Assembly (NCBI RefSeq): GCF_029167105.1
Contig: NZ_JARFML010000017.1
Coordinates: 1-64,000, forward strand
Reading direction: 5' to 3'
DNA length: 64,000 nucleotides
Origin: Bradyrhizobium yuanmingense
GTDB taxonomy: Bacteria > Pseudomonadota > Alphaproteobacteria > Rhizobiales > Xanthobacteraceae
The notes below the pieces were generated by a model, which was not told the DNA's origin, did not search any database, and was given only the letters and a program-made list of their open reading frames with translations. A program made the position numbers and the translations under genes. Below, in pieces: positions 33,574-42,099 of this stretch. Every line of letters starts with the position of its first letter. Position 1 is the stretch's first letter.

Positions 33574-34518
33574 GTGTCCGTCCTCGACCACAACGCCATC
33601 GACATCAATCCCCACATCTCCGAAGCGGAGGTTGGCGATTATCTCGCGCTGCTCAAGCCGCGGGTGATGTCGCTGGTGATCTTCACTGCGCTGGTCGGGA
33701 TGGCGATGGCGCCGGGGCATTTCCACCCGGTGCTGGCGATCACCTCGCTGCTCTGCATCGCGGTCGGTGCAGGCGCCTCCGGGGCGCTCAACATGGCGCT
33801 CGAGGGCGACATCGACTCCAAGATGTCGCGCACGGCGAACCGGCCGATCCCGCGCGGCCGCATCACCCGCCCTGAAGCGATGGCGTTCGGCACGACGCTC
33901 GCCTTCTTCTCGGTGATGACGCTCGGCATCCTCGTCAACTGGGTCGCGGGCGCGCTGCTCGCCTTCACCATCTTCTTCTACGTCGTGATCTACACGATGT
34001 GGCTGAAGCGCTGGACCGCGCAGAACATCGTGATCGGCGGCGCGGCCGGCGCGCTGCCGCCGGTGGTGGCCTGGGCCTCGGTGACGGGCACGGTCGACGT
34101 CGAGCCGCTGCTGCTGTTCGCCATCATCTTCTTCTGGACCCCGCCGCATTTCTGGGCGCTGGCGCTGTTCCGCTCCGACGACTACGCGCGCGCCGGCATT
34201 CCGATGCTGCCGAACGTCGCCGGTCCCGACGCCACGCGTCTGCAGATCCTGCTCTACACCATCGTGCTGATCGCGGTCGCCGCCGCGCCCTGGGCGCTCG
34301 GCTATTTCGATGCCGTCTACGGCGTGGTCTCGCTGATTCTCGGTGCCGGCATGCTGGTGCTCGCCATCAACGTCTATCTGCGCCGCGAGCGCAGCCAGTC
34401 GCTGCGCGCGACCCGCAAGCTGTTTGCGTTCTCGATCCTGTACCTGTTCGCACTGTTTGCGACCCTGCTGGCCGAGGTCGTGTACCGGGCGCTTGCTCCG
34501 ATGGTTGGGGGCGCATGA
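33574..34518 (+). CDS. ctaB: Protoheme IX farnesyltransferase (heme O synthase)
   Basis: 314 residues. It transfers a farnesyl group to heme b to give heme o, the precursor of heme a for the oxidase encoded next to it. It is a UbiA-type membrane prenyltransferase with about nine helices and the aspartate-rich site near ALEGDIDSKMSRTANRPIPR and a second motif around FRSDDYARAGIPMLP. The start is GTG at 33574. Its stop overlaps the start of the next small gene. Confidence 0.96.
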   Translation: MSVLDHNAIDINPHISEAEVGDYLALLKPRVMSLVIFTALVGMAMAPGHFHPVLAITSLLCIAVGAGASGALNMALEGDIDSKMSRTANRPIPRGRITRPEAMAFGTTLAFFSVMTLGILVNWVAGALLAFTIFFYVVIYTMWLKRWTAQNIVIGGAAGALPPVVAWASVTGTVDVEPLLLFAIIFFWTPPHFWALALFRSDDYARAGIPMLPNVAGPDATRLQILLYTIVLIAVAAAPWALGYFDAVYGVVSLILGAGMLVLAINVYLRRERSQSLRATRKLFAFSILYLFALFATLLAEVVYRALAPMVGGA

Positions 34519-34691
34519 TCACCGCGATGGCCGACAAACCCGAGCCGGAAGGAATCGTCCTCACCGAGGCGCAGCGGAAGAGCCGTCGTCAGCGCTCCAT
34601 CGCCATCGCTTTGGCGCTCGGCGTGCTCGTGGTGCTGTTCTTCGCCGTCACCATGGTCAAGGGGCCGGCAGTGCTCGTGCGGCCGATGTAG
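34515..34691 (+). CDS. Small single-span protein of the oxidase operon (CoxF-like)
   Basis: 58 residues with one membrane helix (SIAIALALGVLVVLFFAVTM) and a charged N-terminus. The start ATG overlaps the ctaB stop as ATGA; an internal ATG four codons later (MADKPEPEG) is possible. A small protein in this exact place between ctaB and ctaG is typical of rhizobial oxidase operons and is sometimes called CoxF. Its role in assembly has not been shown to my knowledge. Confidence 0.85.
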   Translation: MITAMADKPEPEGIVLTEAQRKSRRQRSIAIALALGVLVVLFFAVTMVKGPAVLVRPM

Positions 34692-34696
34692 GAAAC

Positions 34697-35350
34697 ATGG
34701 ATCACGAGCCCACCATATCGCAGGACGTCAGCGCCAAGCCGGGCCATCGCAACCCGGGCAAGGGCCGCGGGCTGGGGCGCGATGTGGTGGTCGCGTCCAT
34801 CTGCGGCGGCGTGGTCGCGCTGATGGTCGGCGCCTCCTACGCGGCGGTGCCGTTCTACAGTTGGTTCTGCCGCGCCACCGGTTTCAACGGCACGACGCAA
34901 GTGGCGACCTCAGCGCCGGCCACGGGCCCGATAGCGCGGAAGATCTCGGTGCGCTTCGATTCCAACGTCGCGCCCGGCCTGCCCTGGAAGTTCGAGCCGG
35001 AGCAGAGCGAGATCGAGGTCAATATCGGCCAGGTCGTGACCGTCTTCTACACCGTGACCAACCAGGCGGCGCGCGCCACCGCGGGCCAGGCCGCCTATAA
35101 CGTCGCGCCCCTGACGGTCGGCGCCTATTTCCAGAAGATCAACTGCTTCTGCTTCACCGAGCAGACCATGGCACCCGGTGAGAAGCGCGAGATGCCGGTC
35201 GTGTTCTACGTCGATCCGTCGATCGCCGCCGACCATGAGAACGACGGGCTGAGCACGATCACGCTGTCCTACACGTTCTATCCGATGCGCGATCCCGTGG
35301 TGAAACCGCTGGCATCGGGCGAAGCCGACAAGCGCAAGGGAAACCTTTGA
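34697..35350 (+). CDS. ctaG: Cytochrome c oxidase assembly protein CtaG (Cox11)
   Basis: 217 residues. This membrane-anchored copper chaperone inserts CuB into subunit I. One N-terminal span (VVVASICGGVVALMVGASYA) is followed by a periplasmic domain with the copper-binding pair in NCFCFTEQTMAPGEKREMPV and the family sequence FYSWFCRATGFNGTTQ. It lies five bases after the small CoxF-like gene and before ctaE, as usual for Cox11. Confidence 0.96.
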   Translation: MDHEPTISQDVSAKPGHRNPGKGRGLGRDVVVASICGGVVALMVGASYAAVPFYSWFCRATGFNGTTQVATSAPATGPIARKISVRFDSNVAPGLPWKFEPEQSEIEVNIGQVVTVFYTVTNQAARATAGQAAYNVAPLTVGAYFQKINCFCFTEQTMAPGEKREMPVVFYVDPSIAADHENDGLSTITLSYTFYPMRDPVVKPLASGEADKRKGNL

Positions 35351-35428
35351 CCGCAGGGCTTTTGCGCAGGCGGTTGGACACAAGGGGATAGGTGCCGGAC
35401 AGGCACGGGATTGAGGAGAGAGACGGAA

Positions 35429-36325
35429 ATGGCCACGGCGCACACCAAGCATCACGACTATCACCTCGTCGATCCCTCTCCCTGGCCGGCAGTCGGCTCG
35501 CTCTCGGCCTTCATCATGGCGGTCGGCGCGGTCGCCTGGATGCACCACATGTTCTCGGCGGCGCCGATCGTGTTCGGCGTCGGCACCGTGGGCGTGCTCT
35601 ACACCATGGCGAGCTGGTGGGCCGACGTGATCAAGGAAGCCCAGTACAAGGGCGACCACACCCGTGTCGTGCAGCTGCATCACCGCTACGGCATGATCCT
35701 GTTCATCGCCTCCGAGGTGATGTTCTTCGTCGCCTGGTTCTGGGCCTATTTCAACGCGGCGCTGTTTCCGGCCGATGCCGTCCACGCCACCCGCGATGCG
35801 GTGTTCGGTTGCGGCCTCGGCACGCAGCCCGGCGCCTGCGCGGTCCCGGGCACCTGGCCGCCGAAGGGCATCGAGACCTTCGATCCCTGGCATCTGCCGC
35901 TGCTGAACACGCTGATCCTGCTCACGTCAGGCACCACCGTGACCTGGGCGCACCATGCGCTGCTCGAGAACGACCGCCAGGGCTTGAAGTATGGCCTGAT
36001 CCTCACCGTCGTGCTCGGCGCGCTCTTCACCTGCGTGCAGGCCTATGAGTACGCCCACGCGGCGTTCTCCTTCGGCGGCAACGTCTACGGCGCGACGTTC
36101 TTCATGGCGACCGGATTCCACGGCTTCCATGTGCTGGTCGGCACCATCTTCCTGCTGGTGTGCCTGTTCCGCGCCTATGCCGGCCACTTCACGCCGAAGC
36201 AGCATCTCGGCTTCGAGTTCGCGGCCTGGTACTGGCACTTCGTCGACGTGGTCTGGCTGTTCCTGTTCCTCTGCATCTACGTCTGGGGACGCGGCGCCGA
36301 GACCATGGCCAGCGCCGCGCACTGA
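35429..36325 (+). CDS. ctaE: Cytochrome c oxidase subunit III
   Basis: 298 residues with seven membrane helices, including ASEVMFFVAWFWAYF (conserved glutamate), TVTWAHHALLEND and FHGFHVLVGTIFL. It stabilises subunit I and aids proton uptake. The ATG giving MATAHTKHHDYHLVD has GAGGAGAGAGACGG upstream. The long stretch between helices with two cysteines (FGCGLGTQPGACAVPG) is typical of this lineage. A GC-rich hairpin follows 23 bases after the stop. Confidence 0.97.
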   Translation: MATAHTKHHDYHLVDPSPWPAVGSLSAFIMAVGAVAWMHHMFSAAPIVFGVGTVGVLYTMASWWADVIKEAQYKGDHTRVVQLHHRYGMILFIASEVMFFVAWFWAYFNAALFPADAVHATRDAVFGCGLGTQPGACAVPGTWPPKGIETFDPWHLPLLNTLILLTSGTTVTWAHHALLENDRQGLKYGLILTVVLGALFTCVQAYEYAHAAFSFGGNVYGATFFMATGFHGFHVLVGTIFLLVCLFRAYAGHFTPKQHLGFEFAAWYWHFVDVVWLFLFLCIYVWGRGAETMASAAH

Positions 36326-36348
36326 GCCCGATCGAACACGATCAGGAA

Positions 36349-36377
36349 GGGCGGCCGCAGGGCCGCCCTTTCGCTTT
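36349..36377 (+). terminator. Weak terminator or attenuator after ctaE
   Basis: GGGCGGCC-GCAG-GGCCGCCC is followed by TTTCGCTTT. The broken T run suggests partial termination, which would leave some transcript for the DUF983 and SURF1 genes just downstream. Confidence 0.6.
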
Positions 36378-36423
36378 CCGGCCACCGGAAGTTTCGTCGG
36401 AAACTGTGATAGAGTCCGCCATC

Positions 36424-36825
36424 ATGAACGACAGTGCCGGCACACCCCCGTCCGAAACCACCGTTCTGCAAAGCGCGCTGCGTGGGCTTGCCTGCAAATG
36501 CCCGCGCTGCGGCCAGGGCAAGCTTTATGCGGGCTTTCTGACGCTCGCGCCCGCATGCGACCGTTGCGGGCTCGACTATGCCTTCATCGATACCGGCGAC
36601 GGTCCGGCGATCTTCATCATCATGCTGGCCGGCGGCATCGTCGTCGCGTGCGCCCTCATCGTCGAAGTCAAGTACCAGCCGCCATATTGGCTGCATGCGG
36701 TGCTCTGGCTGCCGCTCATCCTCGCCACCACGCTGTTGCCGCTGCGCTCGATGAAGTCGTTGCTGATCGCGCTGCAATTCCACCACAAGGCAGCGCCGGG
36801 CCGGTTGGTCGATCGCGCGAAATGA
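36424..36825 (+). CDS. DUF983 family membrane protein
   Basis: 133 residues. The N-terminus holds a zinc-ribbon-like set, CKCPRCGQGKLYAGF and CDRCGLDY, followed by two membrane segments (IFIIMLAGGIVVACALIV, LHAVLWLPLILATTLLPL). DUF983 genes are regularly found between ctaE and surf1 in alphaproteobacteria, so a role in oxidase biogenesis is suspected but unproven. The stop overlaps the SURF1 start as ATGA. Confidence 0.9.
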   Translation: MNDSAGTPPSETTVLQSALRGLACKCPRCGQGKLYAGFLTLAPACDRCGLDYAFIDTGDGPAIFIIMLAGGIVVACALIVEVKYQPPYWLHAVLWLPLILATTLLPLRSMKSLLIALQFHHKAAPGRLVDRAK

Positions 36826-37577
36826 ACGAGCCTGCGTCGCGCAAGGCCCCCGTGGCCGGCTTCGCGCTGTTCACGCTGTTCCTCACGGCTGTGTTCGTGG
36901 CGCTCGGTGTCTGGCAGCTGCAGCGCCGCGCCGCCAAGCACGAGTTGATTGCGGCGCTCACCGAACGGCTTGCGGCCGCGCCGGTTGCGCTGCCGCCGTC
37001 CGCGCAATGGGCCGCGCTCAATCCCGTCCGCGACGAATTCCGCCGCGTCAGCTTCACCGCGACCTATGCAGCCCTCCCCGATGCAATGGTCTATTCCTCC
37101 GGCTCGGCGGTGCGCAAGGACGCCTCCGGCCCCGGCACCTGGGCGTTCCTGCCGGCGCGGCTTCCCGGCGGCGAGATGGTCGTGATCGACGCGGGTTTCA
37201 TCGAGAACACGATGCAGGACCGCAGCGTCGAGGATCGCGCGGTGAACAAGCTCGTCACGGGCCAGCCGGTTGAGCTCACCGGCTATCTGCGTTTTCCCGA
37301 GGCGCCAAGCTGGCTGACTCCGGCGGAGGATCGCGGCAAGCGGCTCTGGTTCGTGCGCGATCATCTGGCAATCGCAAGCGTGCTGGGCTGGGGCACGGTT
37401 GCGCCGTTCTATATCGATCTCGAACGGCCCGCGCCGGCGAACGGCATCCCGCGTCCGGGACCGCTCCAGGTGAATCTCAAGGACGACCATCTGCAATATG
37501 CAATCACCTGGTTCACGCTTGCAGGCGCCGTGCTCGTCGCCTTCGGCGTGTGGGCAAGAGGCCGGCGGCAGAGCTGA
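36822..37577 (+). CDS. SURF1 family protein
   Basis: 251 residues. SURF1 (Shy1) helps deliver heme a to subunit I. It has a membrane helix at each end (GFALFTLFLTAVFVALGVWQ, AITWFTLAGAVLVAFGVW) with a periplasmic domain between, and the family sequences GVWQLQRRAAKHELI and LQYAITWF. It is translationally coupled to DUF983 and appears to be the last gene of the oxidase operon. Confidence 0.95.
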   Translation: MNEPASRKAPVAGFALFTLFLTAVFVALGVWQLQRRAAKHELIAALTERLAAAPVALPPSAQWAALNPVRDEFRRVSFTATYAALPDAMVYSSGSAVRKDASGPGTWAFLPARLPGGEMVVIDAGFIENTMQDRSVEDRAVNKLVTGQPVELTGYLRFPEAPSWLTPAEDRGKRLWFVRDHLAIASVLGWGTVAPFYIDLERPAPANGIPRPGPLQVNLKDDHLQYAITWFTLAGAVLVAFGVWARGRRQS

Positions 37578-37692
37578 GCTCGTTGGCAGGTCCATCGAGG
37601 GAACCCGGTATCGCCCGGGGTTTATTATTCAGCGCATATTCACGAGTGTGGTTCTAAGCCGCCAGTATTGTCCGCGGCAGATTGGGTGCGGC

Positions 37693-38058
37693 GTGAGTGA
37701 TTTCGACCAGATGGGAATTATCGTCGACTGGGTGGATGCCTGCCGCAAGGGCGACCTCACAGCCCTGCTCGACCTCTATGCCGACGACGCGCAGCTCGAA
37801 TGCACCTGCGACGGCGCGCGGCGCTATCGTGGCCGGAGCGAGATCGAGGCCTATTGGCAGCCGCGTCTCAGCGCCTTCTCCTTGGCGGGGTTCGGGCTGG
37901 AAGAGATCCATCCCGCGCCCCACGGCGTCCACCTCGAATATTCCGTCGCCGGCGCGCTGCGCATTCAGGCCTCGTTCCGCTTCAGCCCGGATGGCAAGAT
38001 CCGCAGCACGCTGTGCGAACCGGCGCGACAGAATGCGCATAATGGCTGCGCCTGCTGA
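37693..38058 (+). CDS. NTF2-like (SnoaL-type) protein
   Basis: 121 residues from a GTG start; an ATG six codons later is an alternative. IVDWVDACRKGDLTALLDLY, RGRSEIEAYWQPRLS and a beta-rich C-terminal half fit the NTF2 fold. It ends one base before the converging histidine kinase gene stop. Ligand and function are unknown. The C-terminus (AHNGCAC) with two cysteines is unusual. Confidence 0.75.
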   Translation: MSDFDQMGIIVDWVDACRKGDLTALLDLYADDAQLECTCDGARRYRGRSEIEAYWQPRLSAFSLAGFGLEEIHPAPHGVHLEYSVAGALRIQASFRFSPDGKIRSTLCEPARQNAHNGCAC

Positions 38059-38059
38059 T

Positions 38060-39397
38060 TCAGCCTGGATGTGGAACGTCCCGCATCGTCTCCGCCGGAA
38101 GGCGGCAGCGCACGTAGGTTCGGTCATCCACGCGCAACAGCGATAGCGATCCGCTGAGCGCGCGCACGCGCTCATGCATGCCGGTCAGGCCCCGGCCGAA
38201 GACGTTGTCCGCGGGGAAACCGCCGCCATCGTCGGAGATCTCGACGACGAGCGTCTTGTCGGCAACCGTCGCCTGCACATGTGCGTTGCCGGCGTTGGCA
38301 TGTCGCAGCACGTTGGTCAGTGCCTCCTGGATCACCCGATAGACGGTCTGCGCCAGCGGTCCGCCGATTGCGCTGAGATCGCGATCGATCGCGTCCGTCA
38401 GCACGATATGAGGTGCCTGCTTGCGAAAATTCCGGAGCAGCGTTTGCACGCTGCTCGAAAGGCCGAGCTCCTCGATATAGAGCGGCCGCAGCCGGTCGAG
38501 GATGCGGCGGTTGGTCTGCTGCAGGGCCTCGACCGATTGCAGCAGGTCCTGAGCCGAATTGCCGAGATGTCCCGTTGGCTCGGAGGCATCGGTCAGCGCG
38601 ATCGTGCCGGCGCGGATGCTGAAGAGGAGGGGCCCGAGCTCGTCGTGCAGTTCGCGGGCGAGATCGCGCCGCTCGTCATCTTGCAGCGACACCAGGCGGT
38701 GCATCAGATCGCGATTGTCCTGGCTCAACTGCGCCAGCGTTGCAGCCAGCGCGTTCGCCTCCTCGCAGCCTTGCCGGATTTCCGCTGGGCCTCGGACCGG
38801 AATTGGGCTCGTGTAGTCGCCCCGTCGTATTCGCGTGAGACCTTCGCCGAGATCTTGCAGTGGGCGCAGGGCCGAACCGGCGAAGACATAGGCAACGGTG
38901 GCGGCGAGCACCATCAGGACAGCGACCAGGCTCGTCAGCGCAAGGAAGCCGATCCACTTCTCGAACAAGTCGGCCGATATGTCCGGGAAGAACACGATAT
39001 CGCCGACATGTTTGCCGTCAATGACGATCGGAAACGCCGCTTCCATCTCTGGTATGGTGATGAGGTTGACGAACCATTGCGGAACCTTCTTCAGGTTGCG
39101 CAAGTCTTTCGGAGACGGCGGGGGACCTCCGTCCATGCGGCGGAATTGAATATCCGTGGAGGCGTCCAAGGACTGAACAAATGCATCGAGGGTCTTTTGC
39201 GGATTGTCCGATGCGCGCAGAGTGCTGTTGAGCGCGGCGGCGATGGTCTGGATCGAGCGTCGAGCCGGCTCGTGTTCATCAGCGACCTGACCTGCTGCAA
39301 ATATCTGCAGTAATATGCCGCCCAGGATCAGGGCTGCGAGAAGGCTCGCGCCGAGCGGGAGAAACAATTGCGTTCGGAACGAAAATCGTCGCCACAT
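38060..39397 (-). CDS. Sensor histidine kinase, NarL/DesK (HisKA_3) type
   Basis: 445 residues. Two membrane spans (LPLGASLLAALILGGILL near residue 20, and FLALTSLVAVLMVLAATVAY near residue 165) enclose a periplasmic sensor of about 125 residues. A HAMP-like region (ALRPLQDLGEGLTRIRRGDY) leads to the phosphoacceptor histidine in LARELHDELGPLLFSI and an ATPase domain (VIQEALTNVLRHANA, ISDDGGGFPADNVFGRGLTG). It is divergent from a NarL-type response regulator 86 bases away, which is almost surely its partner. The stimulus is unknown. Confidence 0.92.
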   Translation of the reverse strand: MWRRFSFRTQLFLPLGASLLAALILGGILLQIFAAGQVADEHEPARRSIQTIAAALNSTLRASDNPQKTLDAFVQSLDASTDIQFRRMDGGPPPSPKDLRNLKKVPQWFVNLITIPEMEAAFPIVIDGKHVGDIVFFPDISADLFEKWIGFLALTSLVAVLMVLAATVAYVFAGSALRPLQDLGEGLTRIRRGDYTSPIPVRGPAEIRQGCEEANALAATLAQLSQDNRDLMHRLVSLQDDERRDLARELHDELGPLLFSIRAGTIALTDASEPTGHLGNSAQDLLQSVEALQQTNRRILDRLRPLYIEELGLSSSVQTLLRNFRKQAPHIVLTDAIDRDLSAIGGPLAQTVYRVIQEALTNVLRHANAGNAHVQATVADKTLVVEISDDGGGFPADNVFGRGLTGMHERVRALSGSLSLLRVDDRTYVRCRLPAETMRDVPHPG

Positions 39398-39483
39398 TAG
39401 GTCAATTCTAACGCGTATCGGCGGGATTTGCTCTTTCCATTTATTCCCGGCGGGCTATGAGTCGAAAAACAAGAGAGTGCGCG

Positions 39484-40128
39484 ATGCAAGATACCGCCAA
39501 GCTGGCGACGAGGGTCCTGATCGTCGACGACCATCCCGTGGTGCTGTCCGGCTGCCGCACCCTGTTCGCATCCGACCATTCAATCCGCATTGACGAGGCG
39601 AGCGACGCCAAATCCGGGCATCGCGCCTATGTCAGCAAGCGGCCCGACGTCACCGTGATCGACATCAGCCTGCCCGACGTCTCCGGGTTCGAGCTGATGC
39701 GGCGCATCCGCAAGGACGACCCCGACGCCAAGATCATCATGTTCAGCATGAACGACGATCCGGCGTTCGTCGTGCGGGCCGTCGAGCTCGGGGCGCAGGG
39801 CTATGTCTCCAAAGGCGACGATCCCAGGATCCTGCTCAAAGCGGTGCGCAAGGTGGTCGCGGGTGACAACTTCATCTCGCCGCAGCTTGCGGAAGCCGTG
39901 ACGTTTTCCGGCGCGGCGATCAAGGCCAACCCCGCGTCACAGATGACGCCGCGGGAGCTCGAAATTCTTCGCTTGCTCGGACGCGGCGACAAGATCGTCG
40001 AGGTCGCCGAGGCGCTCGGCATCTCCTACAAGACGGTCGCCAACACCACGTCCCTGCTCAAGCAGAAGCTTGGCGCCAAGAACCATTCCGACCTGATCCG
40101 GATCGCAGTGGAAATCGGGATGAACTGA
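39484..40128 (+). CDS. Response regulator, NarL/FixJ family
   Basis: 214 residues. The receiver domain has the acidic pair in VLIVDDHPVVLSGC, the phosphorylated aspartate in DISLPDVSGFELM and the lysine in GYVSKGDD. The C-terminal LuxR-type DNA-binding domain is MTPRELEILRLLGRGDKI to ISYKTVANTTSLLKQKLG. It should be phosphorylated by the divergent kinase. The ATG giving MQDTAKLATRVLI has AAGAGAG upstream; an ATG nine codons earlier is possible. Confidence 0.93.
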   Translation: MQDTAKLATRVLIVDDHPVVLSGCRTLFASDHSIRIDEASDAKSGHRAYVSKRPDVTVIDISLPDVSGFELMRRIRKDDPDAKIIMFSMNDDPAFVVRAVELGAQGYVSKGDDPRILLKAVRKVVAGDNFISPQLAEAVTFSGAAIKANPASQMTPRELEILRLLGRGDKIVEVAEALGISYKTVANTTSLLKQKLGAKNHSDLIRIAVEIGMN

Positions 40129-40394
40129 CTTTCGCCAGCGACCGAACCGGCTGCTCCGGGATGCAGCGGTTCGGCCGACGGATCGACGCCGCCGTTGGCC
40201 GGGCAATGCAATGGACAACGGGCTGACACCCATCCGCCGACACAATGGGCCGAGGCTGTATTCGTTCCCGCGGCTGATTCGGGAAAAAGCGGAGTTCAGG
40301 GTCAGAATCACGGCTGGGGCGTGGCTGCAACTGCCAAAACGAACCAGAGCCGGATCGGGAAGAATAGGAACATTTTCGAAGCGCGCGGGGTTTT

Positions 40395-40533
40395 GGACTT
40401 GACGATTTCGTGACAGGCGACGAAAGCTTGCCGGAACAGTTTTGAGGGGTCGGCGACCCCGATGAGGCAACCGGTCTGCACACAACGACAGGCCTTCCAA
40501 GAGAAGGGCTGCGGCAATGCCGCAGCCCTTTTT
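40395..40533 (+). ncRNA. Candidate small RNA with intrinsic terminator
   Basis: No protein gene is supported in 40129-40680. Within it a hairpin GGGGTC-GGC-GACCCC at 40446-40460 precedes a near-perfect palindrome GGGCTGCGGCAATGCCGCAGCC at 40506-40528 with five Ts. The terminator lies nearly 400 bases after the response regulator stop, too far to belong naturally to that gene, so it may end a separate short transcript. The 5' end is a guess and no convincing promoter was found. The part 40129-40394 shows nothing clear. Confidence 0.35.
40506..40533 (+). terminator. Rho-independent terminator
   Basis: Eleven-base arms GGGCTGCGGCA and TGCCGCAGCCC around a single A, followed by TTTTT. It is among the strongest terminators in the window. 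It lies 150 bases before thrC on the same strand and would insulate thrC from upstream transcription. Confidence 0.85.
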
Positions 40534-40680
40534 CATTGGGCAAGGGGGCAGGCCGGAAGCGGTTTCCCGATGCCGCAAAACACTCTATGGTGGTTCAAAG
40601 CCACTGGCTGTTGACAAGTAGTTACGTAAAATCAAAGGCTTAAGGGTCGAGCTTCGGCCCGGCCGCCTTTGGAGGGCAGT

Positions 40681-42099
40681 TTGACTCGCTATATCTCGAC
40701 CCGGGGCGAAGCCCCCGAACTGGGCTTTTGTGACGTGATGCTGACCGGGCTTGCCCGCGACGGCGGCCTGTATGTGCCGGCGGTGTGGCCACAGCTTCCG
40801 AGCGAGACGATCGCCGGCTTCTTCGGCCGCCCCTATTGGGAGGTCGCGGTCGACGTGATTCGTCCCTTCGCCGGTGGCGAGATTTCCGACGCCGAACTCG
40901 GACGGATGGCGAACGAGGCCTATGCCACCTTCCGCCATCCCGCGGTGGTGCCGCTGCGCCAGATGTCCCCGCACCAGTTCGTGCTGGAGCTGTTCCACGG
41001 TCCGACGCTCGCCTTCAAGGACGTGGCGATGCAGCTGATCTCGCGGCTGATGGACCATGTGCTCGAAAAGCGCGGCCAGCGCACCACCATCGTGGTCGCG
41101 ACGTCAGGCGATACCGGCGGCGCCGCGGTCGAAGCCTTTGCGGGCCTCGAGAACGTCGATCTCATCGTGCTGTTTCCGCACGGCCGCATCTCCGAGGTGC
41201 AGCGGCGGATGATGACCACGACGGGTGCGGCCAACGTCCATGCGCTCGCCGTCGAAGGCACCTTCGACGACTGCCAGGCGCTCGTGAAGGGGATGTTCAA
41301 CAACCATCGCTTCCGCGATGCGACCTCGCTCTCCGGCGTCAATTCCATCAACTGGGCGCGCATCGTCGCCCAGGTGGTCTACTATTTCACCTCCGCCGTC
41401 GCGGTCGGTGCTCCGGCGCGCGCGGTCGATTTCGTCGTTCCGACGGGCAATTTCGGCGACATCTTCGCCGGCTACGTCGCCAAGCGCATGGGGCTGCCGG
41501 TGCGCACCCTGCACATCGCCGCCAACGTCAACGACATCCTGGCGCGCACGCTGAAGACCGGCATCTACGAGGTGCGCGAGGTGCACGCGACGGCATCGCC
41601 GTCGATGGACATCCAGATCTCCTCGAACTTCGAACGGCTGCTGTTCGAGGCCGGCCGGCGCGATGCCGCCGGCGTGCGCCGCCTGATGGAACAGCTGAAG
41701 CAGTCGGGCCGCTTCGTGCTGCCGGATGCGACGCTCGCCGCGATCCGCGAGGAGTTCGATGCCGGGCGCGCCGACGAGACCGAGACTGCGGCTGCGATCC
41801 GCGCCGCCTGGCGCGAAGCCGGCGAGCTGGTCGATCCCCATACCGCCGTGGCGCTCGCCGTCGCGGACCGCGACACCACCGATACGAAGGTGCCGAGCAT
41901 CGTGCTCTCCACCGCCCATCCGGCCAAGTTCCCCGGCGCCGTCGAGGCGGCTTGCGGCCAGCGGCCGCAACTGCCGGCCTGGCTCGACGGGCTGATGACC
42001 AAATCCGAACACATGAGGGTGATGAAGAACGATCAGGTCGAGCTCGAGCGGTTCGTGCTGTCCGCCAGCCGCGCCGCAAAGCAGGGAGTTGCCGGATGA
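40681..42099 (+). CDS. thrC: Threonine synthase
   Basis: 472 residues. A PLP enzyme converting O-phosphohomoserine to threonine. The PLP lysine is in GPTLAFKDVAMQL, with VATSGDTGGAAVEA and VVPTGNFGDIFAGY binding phosphate and cofactor. The start is read as TTG at 40681 because GGAGGG lies just upstream and the protein then begins MTRYISTRGEAPELG, the usual family opening; no ATG or GTG is nearby. The stop overlaps the M16 peptidase start as ATGA. thrC next to this peptidase and close to surf1 is typical for rhizobia. Confidence 0.95.
   Translation: MTRYISTRGEAPELGFCDVMLTGLARDGGLYVPAVWPQLPSETIAGFFGRPYWEVAVDVIRPFAGGEISDAELGRMANEAYATFRHPAVVPLRQMSPHQFVLELFHGPTLAFKDVAMQLISRLMDHVLEKRGQRTTIVVATSGDTGGAAVEAFAGLENVDLIVLFPHGRISEVQRRMMTTTGAANVHALAVEGTFDDCQALVKGMFNNHRFRDATSLSGVNSINWARIVAQVVYYFTSAVAVGAPARAVDFVVPTGNFGDIFAGYVAKRMGLPVRTLHIAANVNDILARTLKTGIYEVREVHATASPSMDIQISSNFERLLFEAGRRDAAGVRRLMEQLKQSGRFVLPDATLAAIREEFDAGRADETETAAAIRAAWREAGELVDPHTAVALAVADRDTTDTKVPSIVLSTAHPAKFPGAVEAACGQRPQLPAWLDGLMTKSEHMRVMKNDQVELERFVLSASRAAKQGVAG

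Noticed and set aside
40195..40413. Short plus-strand frame between the response regulator and thrC
   Set aside because: No ribosome binding site and a composition without protein-like pattern.
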